A program made the translations under genes and the position numbers. Of a stretch of 64,000 nucleotides of DNA, positions 19,118-28,136 are shown one piece after another; the first letter of the stretch is position 1; each line of letters starts with the position of its first letter. The stretch covers positions 56,932 through 120,931 of the forward strand of contig CBFHLR010000004.1 of NCBI GenBank assembly GCA_965656715.1, read 5' to 3'. The notes under the pieces are model-generated. The model ran no database searches. It was given only the letters and a program-made list of their open reading frames with translations, and had not been told where the DNA came from. Source of the stretch: Coraliomargarita sp965656715 (GTDB lineage: Bacteria > Verrucomicrobiota > Verrucomicrobiia > Opitutales > Coraliomargaritaceae).

Positions 19118-19642
19118 CTAATAACTGAACGCCGAATAGATCGGAATCTCAGGCAACTTCGAACGCCCCTTTAAATCCGCTAGCTCCATGAGGAACACCA
19201 GTTCCTCAATCTTCACTGAGAAATGCTCCTGTATCAGCTTGAGTGCTGCATTCACGGTGCCCCCCGTAGCCAAGACATCGTCGATCACTAACAGACGCTG
19301 CCCTTTTTGGAACGCATCCCGGCTAATTTCCAGCACACTAGAACCATACTCCAGTTCATACTCCTGCGCATGCGTTTCGTGAGGCAGCTTACCCTCTTTA
19401 CGTATCAGCACTGTGCCCGCACCCAAGGCATAGGCCAACGCGGAAGCCAACACAAAGCCACGTGCCTCGATCCCGACCACGACATCGATTTGCTTGTCTG
19501 AGTAACGCTCGGCAAACAGATCAGTCAACGCCTTGAACGCTTCACCATTCGCAAGCAAGGGAGTAAAATCACGAAAAATAATTCCCGGCTTAGGGAAGTC
19601 AGGTGTCACACGGATAAACGATTCGATATTCTTTGAATTCAC
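19118..19642 (-). CDS. apt: Adenine phosphoribosyltransferase
   Basis: A 174-residue Apt that makes AMP from adenine and PRPP. Motifs in order: the adenine-site segment PDFPKPGIIFRDFTPLL, GIEARGFVLASALAYALGAG, RKEGKLPHET and the PRPP loop LLVIDDVLATGGTVNA. Length and order are standard. It is convergent with the permease/hpt/tsx-like group, so the local set covers adenine as well as hypoxanthine/guanine salvage but on a separate transcript. Confidence 0.95.
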   Translation of the reverse strand: MNSKNIESFIRVTPDFPKPGIIFRDFTPLLANGEAFKALTDLFAERYSDKQIDVVVGIEARGFVLASALAYALGAGTVLIRKEGKLPHETHAQEYELEYGSSVLEISRDAFQKGQRLLVIDDVLATGGTVNAALKLIQEHFSVKIEELVFLMELADLKGRSKLPEIPIYSAFSY

Positions 19643-19731
19643 CCAGCGAAACTAAAGCCCCAGTCAAGCGTGACCAGCGTATTCTCCTACAGATTCAGAT
19701 CGATCGCCACAAGCCACAGGAAGAGATTCGT

Positions 19732-20976
19732 TTAAACCGACGCTTCCAGCACTGCACTACCCACCGCATCACAGACTAAACGTCCAGCGTGTGTTAACCG
19801 CACGGCTGTGCCCTGATAGCTTAGGAGTCCCTCGCCCTCCAAGCGCTGCAACAAACTACAGATCGCCTGCACATTTTGAGCCGTGGGGAAACGCGCCTGC
19901 AACTCGCCCAAATCAATTCCAACATTCATCCGCAAGCCAAACACCACGGAATCCGCAAAGAGGATATCTTGATTCAGTTCAACCAACTCCTCCTTTGGAA
20001 GCACTCCGGACTCAACCGAGCTCACCCACTGGTCCAAATTCGCTGGGCGCTGATAACGCTGCCCCTGATACTGGCTCGCAGCCGACGGACCGCAGCCGAT
20101 CCACTCAGNNNNNNNNNNNNNNNNNNNNNNNNNNNNNNNNNNNNNNNNNNNNNNNNNNNNNNNNNNNNNNNNNNNNNNNNNNNNNNNNNNNNNNNNNNNN
20201 NNNNNNNACATACGCCATGTATTTAAATTATGAATACATTCAGCGTTAGGCTTTGAAAAGTTCGAGATCTCATACTGCTCGTAGCCGAGTTCTCCCAGCA
20301 ACTCCCAGCCACGCTCGTAAAACTGCAGCTCACGATCCTCGTCGATCTTGAGCTCACCCTTCGAAAGTTTCACATACAGCGCGGTGTCTTCCTCAAAAGT
20401 CAGGCAATAGGTAGAAAGATGGTTGGGTCCAAGCCGTGCTGCCTCTCGAATCGCAGCTTCCCACTGCTCCATCGTTTGATTCGGAATCGCGAACATCAGA
20501 TCGAGATTCGTCTGCCGAAAACCAGCACCCTGCACCAAATCCCAGGCCTTGTAGATCTGATTCGGACGATGCAAGCGCCCCAGCGACTCTAGTAGCTCTG
20601 CGTCAAAACTCTGCACGCCCATCGAAATGCGCGTCACACCGAGATCACGCAACACGGCCAACTTGTCAGCCTTCACCGTTGAAGGTGCCATTTCAATGCT
20701 CCACTCTTTCGGTGCCTGTTTCAGGCGACTAAGCAGTGCGCCACCGAGGCGTTCCAAATCCTTCGCGGCCAACAGGCCAGGCGTGCCCCCACCCCAGAAA
20801 ACCGTATCGACTACACGATCCTGCGGCAGCTGTTCAAACTCGGCCTCCATTGCGGCCAAATAGCGATCCAGATCTCCTCGGCGCGGTTTCTCCTGATAGA
20901 AGGCACAAAAATCGCAAGTCGAAGCGCAAAACGGGACATGACAATACACGCCAAGCGACTGTTGTTCGGACGCCAC
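19732..20976 (-). CDS. hemW: Heme chaperone HemW (radical SAM), interrupted by an N run
   Basis: A radical-SAM protein of the HemW (former HemN-like) group that carries heme for transfer. The iron-sulfur motif C17-x3-C21-x2-C24 lies in PFCASTCDFC, followed by FWGGGTPGLL, GVTRISMGVQSFDAELL and HRPNQIYKAWDLVQGAGF. The central part ends at HNLNTWRM, then 99 N, then EWIGCGPSAASQYQG. With the N run removed, the codons close as ATG TCT GAG TGG (M-S-E-W), a continuous HemW sequence, so the gap may be artificial. The C-terminal HemN-type domain is present (FGLRMNVGIDL). It lies 11 bases after oppF and probably shares its transcript. Confidence 0.9.
   Translation of the reverse strand: MASEQQSLGVYCHVPFCASTCDFCAFYQEKPRRGDLDRYLAAMEAEFEQLPQDRVVDTVFWGGGTPGLLAAKDLERLGGALLSRLKQAPKEWSIEMAPSTVKADKLAVLRDLGVTRISMGVQSFDAELLESLGRLHRPNQIYKAWDLVQGAGFRQTNLDLMFAIPNQTMEQWEAAIREAARLGPNHLSTYCLTFEEDTALYVKLSKGELKIDEDRELQFYERGWELLGELGYEQYEISNFSKPNAECIHNLNTWRMXXXXXXXXXXXXXXXXXXXXXXXXXXXXXXXXXXEWIGCGPSAASQYQGQRYQRPANLDQWVSSVESGVLPKEELVELNQDILFADSVVFGLRMNVGIDLGELQARFPTAQNVQAICSLLQRLEGEGLLSYQGTAVRLTHAGRLVCDAVGSAVLEASV
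20109..20207. other. Run of 99 N (assembly gap) inside hemW
   Basis: Same length as the N run in gspG. The bases on either side join in frame into a conserved HemW stretch without any missing residue. Confidence 0.95.
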
Positions 20977-20987
20977 GGTGACTCGCG

Positions 20988-21800
20988 TTACAAGCGCGGC
21001 ACTGCTGCCAACAACTTCTTCGTATAAGGGTGCTGCGGATTTTCGTAGATTGCTTCAGCCGAAGCCTGTTCGACAATCTTCCCCTCGGTCATGACCAAAA
21101 CCTCATCGCTAATGTGTTCCACCACTGCGAGGTCGTGCGCAATAAACAAATAGGTCAGTCCCAACTCGTCCTGCAAATCCTGCAACAAATTGACGATTTG
21201 CGCCTGCACAGAAACATCCAGCGCACTGACTGCTTCGTCGCAGATAATGCACTCAGGCTCAACCGCCAACGCACGGGCAATTCCGATGCGCTGCCGCTGC
21301 CCACCGCTAAACTGGTGCGGGTAGCGCAGCATAAAGTCAGGGCTCAGGCCCACTTTAGTCAACAACTCAGCGACGCGTTGCTCCTTCTGCGAGCGCGACC
21401 AATCCTTAAAATGAATCTCCAGTGGCTCCGCGATGATGCTGTAAATCGTCATGCGCGGATTCAATGATCCAAACGGGTCCTGAAAGATGACTTGAATCTT
21501 TTTCCGATAGGCAAAAAATTCCGCATTGCTGAGAGAAGCCAAATCCTGCCCCTCATAATGCACACTGCCTGAAGTAATCGGCACCAATCGAGCAATCGCT
21601 CGTCCCGTGGTTGTTTTGCCGCTACCACTCTCACCGACCAAACCAACGGTCTTACCACGCGGCACATCAAAGGACACGCCATCCACCGCACGCACATGGT
21701 CAACCATGCGCTGCAGCACCCCAGCGCGCACCGGGAAATGAACTTTCAAGTCGCGCACCGACAGCAACGGCTGTTCAGCTATGGTATTTTGATCAGGCAT
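20988..21800 (-). CDS. oppF: Oligopeptide ABC transporter ATPase, OppF/DppF type
   Basis: A 270-residue ATP-binding subunit. Walker A is GESGSGKTTTGRA, the signature is FSGGQRQRIGIARAL, Walker B with the catalytic glutamate/aspartate is CIICDEAVSALDVS, and the switch histidine is in LFIAHDLAVVEHI. The N-terminal HFPVRAGVLQRMVDHVRAVDGV and the C-terminal PQHPYTKKLLAAVP are typical of OppF/DppF, whose C-terminus binds an iron-sulfur cluster in some members, although no clear cysteine motif is seen here. It is separated from oppD by two plus-strand genes. Confidence 0.9.
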   Translation of the reverse strand: MPDQNTIAEQPLLSVRDLKVHFPVRAGVLQRMVDHVRAVDGVSFDVPRGKTVGLVGESGSGKTTTGRAIARLVPITSGSVHYEGQDLASLSNAEFFAYRKKIQVIFQDPFGSLNPRMTIYSIIAEPLEIHFKDWSRSQKEQRVAELLTKVGLSPDFMLRYPHQFSGGQRQRIGIARALAVEPECIICDEAVSALDVSVQAQIVNLLQDLQDELGLTYLFIAHDLAVVEHISDEVLVMTEGKIVEQASAEAIYENPQHPYTKKLLAAVPRL

Positions 21801-21975
21801 GGTTGATTACTTAGACGTAACCAATCCACCCAATCCGCTGGGGTCAATTCGATTGGATTATAAAAAAACTGTTAAGACCCCTCAAAGCATTTTTTGCGTT
21901 GTGCTCGCAGAAACCAAAATTAAATTGAAGTCTTCATTGTGAATACCAAATAAAACCTCAACCAAGACATACACC

Positions 21976-22458
21976 ATGCTTCGTTTCGCTCTTGCACTAA
22001 CACTTCTTGTCACCGCCAACATCTGCTCTGCCCAAACCGACAGCGTCGACAATCTCAAGGGCATGGATGGCATCTACTGGCGTGTCGACACCTCCTATGC
22101 GCAAGACATTAGCTCCAGCGAACGCATGGACCTCAACGACATCGTTGAATTGCAACTGCGCCGCGGAGCCATCACCCTCAAACCCTTCATTCTCAATCAG
22201 CCGAATCAAAACATTCCACTGCTTGAGATTACCGTGCAGACCGTCAGCAGCACTGGACCAGACCAAGTGATGATCAGCCTAAAAGTCTTGGACTACGCTA
22301 CGATCGAGCGTAACTCACAACGCACCATAGCCAAAACCTTCGAATTAGAGCGCAGCACCAAAGTCAACAGTAGCTCTGAAGAAGCCGACATCATCAAATC
22401 CGAACTTCGCGAAATCATGGCTGAGTTCGTCAGCGCCTACAAGCAGGCCAACCCATAA
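21976..22458 (+). CDS. Hypothetical secreted protein
   Basis: A 160-residue protein with signal peptide LRFALALTLLVTANICSAQ. The mature part is predicted mixed alpha/beta (VELQLRRGAITLKPFIL; IPLLEITVQTVSSTGPDQVM), ends in a charged helix and has no domain I recognise. It stands on the plus strand between the oppD and oppF genes, which run the other way, and is followed after 15 bases by a DUF4250-like gene. The 175 bases upstream are AT-richer and probably hold divergent promoters for this gene and for oppF. Confidence 0.65.
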   Translation: MLRFALALTLLVTANICSAQTDSVDNLKGMDGIYWRVDTSYAQDISSSERMDLNDIVELQLRRGAITLKPFILNQPNQNIPLLEITVQTVSSTGPDQVMISLKVLDYATIERNSQRTIAKTFELERSTKVNSSSEEADIIKSELREIMAEFVSAYKQANP

Positions 22459-22473
22459 TACAGTGCCCCAACA

Positions 22474-22662
22474 ATGGACTTGAGTAATTATCAATCCATG
22501 GACCCACACCTATTGGTCGGCGTGGTCAACACTGCGATCCGCAACCACTGCGACGACTTGGATGACCTATGTAAAATCCACGACATAGATCAAGCCGTTC
22601 TCATCGAACGCCTCAATAAAGCAGGCTACGACTACCGCTCCGAGCAACAGCAGTTCCGGTAG
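22474..22662 (+). CDS. Small DUF4250-like protein
   Basis: A 62-residue protein. The pattern MDPHLLVGVVNTAIRNHCDD, then LDDLCKIHDIDQAVLIERLN, then KAGYDYRSEQQQF matches the DUF4250 family as I remember it: a short helical domain of about 60 residues that ends in a Y-x-Y...QNQF-like motif. Function is unknown for the whole family. It is co-directional with the secreted protein gene 15 bases upstream and convergent with oppD. Confidence 0.7.
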   Translation: MDLSNYQSMDPHLLVGVVNTAIRNHCDDLDDLCKIHDIDQAVLIERLNKAGYDYRSEQQQFR

Positions 22663-22688
22663 ATCAAAGACTTCACAGAGCAACAGAC

Positions 22689-23531
22689 CTATTCCGCTGC
22701 GGTCATTTCCTGATCGATCGTCTTCAAACGATGCCGCTTTGCACCGAGTTTCGGGATGCAGGCAATCAAAGCTTTCGTATAAGAGTGTTGCGGGTTCTCC
22801 AACACCTCGTCGACTGGGCCCTGCTCGACGATGTCACCGCGGAACATGACGATCACCTCATCTGCGAACCCTTTAACGATACCAAAGTTGTGGGTAATCA
22901 GCACAATGCTCATGCCCAACTTCTGACGTAACTCGCGGAGCAAATCCATGATCTGCGCCTGAATCGTCACGTCTAATGCCGTAGTCGGCTCGTCCGCGAC
23001 CAGCAACTTCGGCTCACAGGCAAGTGCCATGGCAATCATTACACGTTGCTGCATCCCACCGCTCATCTCATGTGGATAGGCATTGTAACGTGCATCCGCA
23101 TCGCGAATGCCCACCAGATCGAGCAACTCCACCACGCGTGCTTTGACATCAGTAATATCTGGGCGATGCAATTTCACCGCTTCTGCTATCTGATGACCCA
23201 CCGTAAACACTGGATTCAACGAAGCCGATGGCTCTTGAAAGATGTAGGCTATCCCCTCCCCGCGAATCTGACGCACTTCGTCGGGCGTCATCGACAACAC
23301 ATCTCGGCCTTCGAATAAAATCTGCCCACTGATCGTGCAAGTCGGCGCACTTGGCAGGAGCTTTGTCAGCGACAAGCAAGTCACACTCTTACCACTGCCA
23401 CTCTCTCCAAGAATCGCCACCGTCTTACCGCCCGACTCAACCGAAAAGTCGATACCATGCACGACTTCATTGGCATCACCACGCGAGTGAAAAGCGATCC
23501 GAAGATCAGAAACTGTCAGCAATTTAGCCAT
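22689..23531 (-). CDS. oppD: Oligopeptide ABC transporter ATPase, OppD/DppD type
   Basis: About 280 residues. Walker A is GESGSGKSVTCLSL, the Q-loop is in YIFQEPSASLNP, the signature is MSGGMQQRVMIAMAL, Walker B is LLVADEPTTALDVT, and the switch is in VLITHNFGIV. HSYTKALIACIPKLG at the end is the typical OppD/DppD C-terminal peptide. I prefer the start at 23531 (MAKLLTVSDL) to an ATG four codons upstream that lies inside a word repeat. It pairs with OppF to energise the fused OppBC permease; the upstream spacer to oppBC (about 120 bases) is filled by repeats. Confidence 0.9.
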   Translation of the reverse strand: MAKLLTVSDLRIAFHSRGDANEVVHGIDFSVESGGKTVAILGESGSGKSVTCLSLTKLLPSAPTCTISGQILFEGRDVLSMTPDEVRQIRGEGIAYIFQEPSASLNPVFTVGHQIAEAVKLHRPDITDVKARVVELLDLVGIRDADARYNAYPHEMSGGMQQRVMIAMALACEPKLLVADEPTTALDVTIQAQIMDLLRELRQKLGMSIVLITHNFGIVKGFADEVIVMFRGDIVEQGPVDEVLENPQHSYTKALIACIPKLGAKRHRLKTIDQEMTAAE

Positions 23532-23537
23532 TGCTGA

Positions 23538-23648
23538 GAACATTGAACATCGAACGTAGAACGTCCAATGTTGAATTAAGATTTAAGCGATTACGTAGAG
23601 CAGTCATTCAAAGTTCGAAGTTGAGCGTTCAATGTTCGACGTTCAAGC
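23538..23648. repeat. GAACATTGAAC word repeat between oppBC and oppD
   Basis: Two blocks (about 23538-23576 and 23606-23648) made of words such as CATTGAAC, ATCGAACGT, CCAATGTTGAA and GTTCAATGTTCGACGTTCAA. The words pair with each other. Similar blocks lie at 38519-38549, 38977-39018 and 51216-51258. Confidence 0.7.
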
Positions 23649-23652
23649 GGGC

Positions 23653-25965
23653 CTAGCCGCGCCCAGTCTGCATTTTAGGGTCGACGATATCGCGTAGCAC
23701 ATCGCCCAAAACATTGTAAGCGATCACCGTCACAAAGATCGCAAAGCCTGGAGTCAGCATCCACCAGAAGTTCATAAAGAAGACGATCATGTTACCCTGC
23801 GACTGCTTCAACATGAGGCCCCAGGAGGCCGATGGCTCACTAATGCCCAGTCCGAGGAACGACAGTGCCGCTTCGGCAAGGATATAACCCGGAATCGAAA
23901 GCGTTGCCGCGACCAACAGGTAACTCGCAAGGTTTGGCAGGATGTGCTTGATCAAAATCTTCGGCACCGACTGGCCCATACTTTCGGCGGCCAGCACAAA
24001 AGGTCGATTACGTAGCGACAAAGTCATCCCGCGAATAATACGGGCCGTTCCCGCCCAACCAATCAGAGCGAGGATCACAATAATCACGACATACACTTGT
24101 GCCGACGAAAACTCCGGACTGATCAAGGCCGAGCGCAATGCCAACAACAGATACAGTCCTGGGATCGACATCAACAGTTCCACTAAGCGCATCGCAACAA
24201 AATCAACAGCGCCGCCGTAGTAGCCAGCTAGCCCACCGACAATAAAACCTAGAATCAAGGTTATCGAAATACCAATGAAACCAATCGACAACGAGATCTG
24301 TGCACCATGCAGTAAGCGACTAAAAATATCCCGCCCGGTATCATCCGATCCAAGTAAATAGATGCGTGCATTTGGATCATCGGTCGCCAATTGAAAGAGC
24401 TTTCGCTCCATCGGGATCAGTCCAAACAGCTTATAAGCCTCGCCCTTCGCAAAGAGCTGGATTGCTGCAGACGCATCTTCGCGGTGCACATATTCGGCCG
24501 AACCAACCTCCGCTTTTTCATATAGTTTTGCATGCAGTGCCCCATCCTTCCACATCAACCCGGAAGGCGGATGATAAGGCTGCTTCAAATTCTGCTTAGT
24601 AATCGGATACGGAGCGAGCATCGGAGCAAAAATGGCGCCGCCATACAGTATCAATAATACGAATACCGCGGCCAATCCCATTGGCCTCCGCAACACTTGC
24701 CCCAATAAATTCTTAAATAAATTCACCAAGATGTAGCCGACCAACAGCACGCAACTACAAGCCAGCAAGGCGGCGATGAGTATGCCGATATACTTAAGAC
24801 CGATTCCGATCACGGACAGCACACCCGGAGCGAATGCTTCCAATAAGATTTCCAGCATGATGAGGCCAACGACTCCCATCCAGATATAGGTAATCGTGCG
24901 TGAGCTTGTAGCACTCGAAACGCCCTGCGACTCCACTCGGATACGCGGATCACTCAACCCGAGCAACATGTCCGCCAACAAATTGCCCAACACCAGCATC
25001 ACCACGCCCATCAGCACACCAGCCATCACGACGTATTGATCCTGACGCACAATCGCATCGTAAATCAACTGCCCAAGGCCGGGGTAGTTCATCACATTCT
25101 CCACCAGCAGTGCACCTGACAAGAGGCTCGCAAACGAATATCCAAATGAGGTGATCAGCGGATTGATGGCATTCCGCAGCACGTGTTTGAACATAATCAC
25201 ACGCTCACGTAGCCCCTTCGCCCGTGCAGTGGTGGCAAACTCCGCCTGCATGTAATCGATAAAGTTCGCACGCATGATACGCATCATTCCTGCGACGCTA
25301 CCAATCCCCAAAACAATGGTTGGCAGAATTAAGTGGTAGGCATAATCCGCCAACTGAAACGCAAACGGATAAAACTCACTCTCCACCGAAGAGCGCCCGC
25401 CCTCCGGAAAGATCCCAGTGACTGCAGCAAAGTAAACCGCAAGAATAGCGAGAAAGAACTCAGGAACCGAAAGCGCCGCATACGCAAGCAGGCCGGCGAT
25501 TCGGTCAAAAATCGAATCTTTATAAATCGCGGCAAGCACCCCAAGCGGGATGGCAATACACCAAGCGAAACAGATCGACGTGAACGACAACACCAAGGTC
25601 GCTGGCATGCGTTGCTTCAACAAAGTCAACACCTCGACCTTATAGGTCCACGATTCACCGAAGTATGGTAGTCCAACATGTAAACCACGCTCCTCGTCAC
25701 CGACCAAAGGTCCATACTTGAGGGGTGAGACATTTGCCAACCAACGGCCATAGCGCACATACCAGCGAGTGGGATTCCCGTCTGCATCGACCAGTCCGAG
25801 CTGGCGCTCCTGCTGCTGAATGACTTCTTCAGGTATATCTTTGGCTGCACGTGCCTGGGTTAAAAAATCCCCAGGCGCCAGATACATTAGCACCGATACC
25901 AAAAGACTCACTCCCAAGGTAAGTGGAATGAGCGAAAGCAAGCGCCTGAAGATAAATGCAAACAT
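23653..25965 (-). CDS. Fused oligopeptide ABC permease OppB-OppC
   Basis: A single 770-residue chain holding two ABC permease units that are usually separate proteins. Residues 1-340 are OppB-like: N-terminal FIFRRLLSLIPLTLGVSLLV, cytoplasmic coupling loop AEFATTARAKGLRERVIMFK. After a bridge with extra membrane helices (about 360-430), residues 440-770 are OppC-like: LGSDDTGRDIFSRLLHGAQI and coupling loop RPFVLAAESMGQSVPKILIK, ending EAALSFLGLGISEPSASWG and a final helix. Both coupling loops look intact, so one chain could form the whole channel with OppD and OppF. The reading frame is continuous with no sign of a lost stop. Three bases separate it from oppA. Confidence 0.9.
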   Translation of the reverse strand: MFAFIFRRLLSLIPLTLGVSLLVSVLMYLAPGDFLTQARAAKDIPEEVIQQQERQLGLVDADGNPTRWYVRYGRWLANVSPLKYGPLVGDEERGLHVGLPYFGESWTYKVEVLTLLKQRMPATLVLSFTSICFAWCIAIPLGVLAAIYKDSIFDRIAGLLAYAALSVPEFFLAILAVYFAAVTGIFPEGGRSSVESEFYPFAFQLADYAYHLILPTIVLGIGSVAGMMRIMRANFIDYMQAEFATTARAKGLRERVIMFKHVLRNAINPLITSFGYSFASLLSGALLVENVMNYPGLGQLIYDAIVRQDQYVVMAGVLMGVVMLVLGNLLADMLLGLSDPRIRVESQGVSSATSSRTITYIWMGVVGLIMLEILLEAFAPGVLSVIGIGLKYIGILIAALLACSCVLLVGYILVNLFKNLLGQVLRRPMGLAAVFVLLILYGGAIFAPMLAPYPITKQNLKQPYHPPSGLMWKDGALHAKLYEKAEVGSAEYVHREDASAAIQLFAKGEAYKLFGLIPMERKLFQLATDDPNARIYLLGSDDTGRDIFSRLLHGAQISLSIGFIGISITLILGFIVGGLAGYYGGAVDFVAMRLVELLMSIPGLYLLLALRSALISPEFSSAQVYVVIIVILALIGWAGTARIIRGMTLSLRNRPFVLAAESMGQSVPKILIKHILPNLASYLLVAATLSIPGYILAEAALSFLGLGISEPSASWGLMLKQSQGNMIVFFMNFWWMLTPGFAIFVTVIAYNVLGDVLRDIVDPKMQTGRG

Positions 25966-25968
25966 CGT

Positions 25969-27801
25969 TTAATCCTCGGACTCCTCGGCCCAAATTTCCT
26001 CCACATTCCACAAAGACGTGCCAGAGCTCGGCACATACACATTGCGCCACTTATTTTTCACGCCGACATAACTATTGGGCGAAAAAATAAACAGTAGTGG
26101 CAACTGTTCCGCCAGAATCGCCTGCACTTCGTGCATGTAGGCGTAGCGCTGCTCTAGATCCAATGTTCGCTCCTGCAAGCCGATCAGCTCATCGATACGA
26201 GCCTCCCAGTCAGTCGCAGGTTCCGGCTGTTCCGGATACCACTGGTGATAGAGCCCGCTACTTAAATACAGCGGCTTAGAACCACTCGGGTCATAGGCCG
26301 CACTACTCGAGCCCCAGCCAAGAAAGGTAATATCATAATCAAAGGTATCATCCGTCCGACGAAGCAAGGTTGCAAAATCGACTTTGGACAAGCCAACCTG
26401 CATGCCCAACTCTTTCATGTTCTCCATGAAGGTCACCGCGATCGTATCCGCAGAGGCCACGCCATCGACTGCCAACAGATCAAAGGCCACCGGCACACCT
26501 TCCGAGTCAAGCAACTGCCCAGCCTCATTCCATGTGAAGCCCGATGCTCGCAACAACTCGCGCGACTTATCCGGATTGTAATCGTAACGCGGCAAGTCCG
26601 GATTGTGCCATTTTCCCTGAGCAGGCGGGATGATGGAAGTCAACGGCTCCCCCTTACCAAAGAGAATCGCATCGATGATCCCCTGACGGTTGAGCCCATA
26701 TTGCACCGCTTGACGGAAGTTCTTATCGGTAAACCAGCGATACTTGTGCGGCTGCATGTAAGGCTCACCCGCATCATTTTTGCCGGGGTGCTGATTGAAC
26801 CAAAAGAAGTTCACATTCGCGGAGGGACCACGATCATAAATCGTAAAGTCATAGGTCTCCGCCGCCCGTTCCACCCAAGCATAATCTGCCGCACCGATCG
26901 CAGCGGCATCACTCTTACCAGTCGCAAAGTGTGCGACCTCGGTATTGGACTCGGATACAAACTTGTAGATAAAATAGTCTAGGTAAGGTAAACGCTGCCC
27001 CTCGCTGTCAGCCTTCCAGAAATGCGGGTTCGGCGTCATCACCAAACGCTCGCCCGGCTTATACGAAGCAACCACGAAAGGTCCAAGTCCGACAATCTCC
27101 TCGGGAGTCTCAATAGCTACCTGCGTCGACCACTGCTTAGTGAAACTGCCGTCCTCGAGTGAAAACCCCAACTTGTGCTTTGGTAAGATGAGTTGGCCGA
27201 TGTCATAGATAAAGGGCGCATAGACCGAACTAAGCTCAAAGCGCACCGTGTGCGCATCGATCTTTTCATAGCCTAGCTTCTCACCGTTGATATGATATTG
27301 CTCATAATAGCGGGATGGAAACTTCGGGCGCATTTTGCCCGTATCCGGGTCACGCTCTTCGGCGAGAATGCAATCGAAGGTGAAAATGACATCGTCGGCA
27401 GTAAAGGGCGCACCATCACTCCAACGCACGCCTTTGCGCAAATGAAAGGTGTAGCTCTTTTGATCGGCCCCCACCTCCCAGGATTTAGCCAGCCCCGGCG
27501 TGAATTCCCCCGTGCGTGGATCGAACTCGACCAAGCTGCTCAACACACGCGACAGAATGAGGCTCGTCACCATGTTGTTTGGCACCTGCGGATTAAACGT
27601 CGTCGGCTGCGTCGTCTCGTTGAGCACTAAAATGCCACCATAGTGTCCGGGCTCCGCAGGCGAAACCGCAACATCCTCGGGAAGTGGATGATCGCCACGC
27701 ACAATCTCCGGAGGCTCTCCGCAACCAACAATCAACAAACAACACACTGCGGCCAGCAGGCGAAAAGTAAGATATAACTGTGCGCGAGAGTCAGTAGCCA
27801 T
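25969..27801 (-). CDS. oppA: Oligopeptide-binding lipoprotein, OppA/DppA type (SBP family 5)
   Basis: A 610-residue extracytoplasmic solute-binding protein. The N-terminal LLAAVCCLLIVGC is a lipoprotein signal with the lipid-modified cysteine at residue 27. Family 5 motifs include PQVPNNMVTSLILSRVLSSL, LAKSWEVGADQKSYTFHLRK, GVRWSDGAPFTADDVIFTFD and FRQAVQYGLNRQGIIDAILF. It would capture oligopeptides in the periplasm and hand them to OppBC. First gene of the transporter operon; the promoter should lie in 27802-28007, shared with lexA transcription in the other direction. Confidence 0.92.
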   Translation of the reverse strand: MATDSRAQLYLTFRLLAAVCCLLIVGCGEPPEIVRGDHPLPEDVAVSPAEPGHYGGILVLNETTQPTTFNPQVPNNMVTSLILSRVLSSLVEFDPRTGEFTPGLAKSWEVGADQKSYTFHLRKGVRWSDGAPFTADDVIFTFDCILAEERDPDTGKMRPKFPSRYYEQYHINGEKLGYEKIDAHTVRFELSSVYAPFIYDIGQLILPKHKLGFSLEDGSFTKQWSTQVAIETPEEIVGLGPFVVASYKPGERLVMTPNPHFWKADSEGQRLPYLDYFIYKFVSESNTEVAHFATGKSDAAAIGAADYAWVERAAETYDFTIYDRGPSANVNFFWFNQHPGKNDAGEPYMQPHKYRWFTDKNFRQAVQYGLNRQGIIDAILFGKGEPLTSIIPPAQGKWHNPDLPRYDYNPDKSRELLRASGFTWNEAGQLLDSEGVPVAFDLLAVDGVASADTIAVTFMENMKELGMQVGLSKVDFATLLRRTDDTFDYDITFLGWGSSSAAYDPSGSKPLYLSSGLYHQWYPEQPEPATDWEARIDELIGLQERTLDLEQRYAYMHEVQAILAEQLPLLFIFSPNSYVGVKNKWRNVYVPSSGTSLWNVEEIWAEESED

Positions 27802-27862
27802 TAAACCTTCCTACGAAAGGATGCTGGCAGTTTTGTTCAACTCTTTAACAACAAGCTTTGAT

Positions 27863-27995
27863 CTTAATCCTAATCTCACCGCAGATCGTAGCTTAGGCGA
27901 CTCGCCTGAGCCCTGTAGCCACTGACTTCAAACAGACTGGAAGCGCCTGTGCGACAAACTCCTAATACAGCTCCCAAAAATAGATTAGGATTAAG
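27863..27995. repeat. Element bounded by a perfect 14-base inverted repeat, upstream of lexA
   Basis: CTTAATCCTAATCT at 27863-27876 and its exact reverse complement AGATTAGGATTAAG at 27982-27995 enclose about 105 bases, including an AGGCGACTCGCCT hairpin related to the ACAGGC repeats. No gene is seen in 27802-28097. It looks like a small non-coding repeat (MITE-like), origin unknown. Confidence 0.6.
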
Positions 27996-28097
27996 AGTAG
28001 GAGTCAGATGAAGAACTTTCCGCACCCTGACCGTCATCGCCTCTGGCGACGACGGTTCACCTTCACTTTCACTCTGCGCATTTTAAAATGCGCAGAG

Positions 28098-28134
28098 TTG
28101 ACAATGGACACTTGTTCACCTAAACGGTTGAACA
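28098..28134 (+). promoter_or_regulatory. lexA promoter with candidate LexA operator
   Basis: A consensus -35 TTGACA (28098-28103), a 17-base spacer and a -10-like TAAACG (28121-28126). Over the spacer end and -10 lies a palindrome, TGTTCA-N10-TGAACA (28113-28134), three bases before the lexA start codon. Position and symmetry fit an autoregulatory LexA site. Confidence 0.7.
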
Positions 28135-28136
28135 CC

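Noticed and set aside
28008..28136. N-terminal extension of LexA
   Set aside because: The stretch contains the promoter and operator palindrome; the ATG at 28137 begins the conserved sequence.
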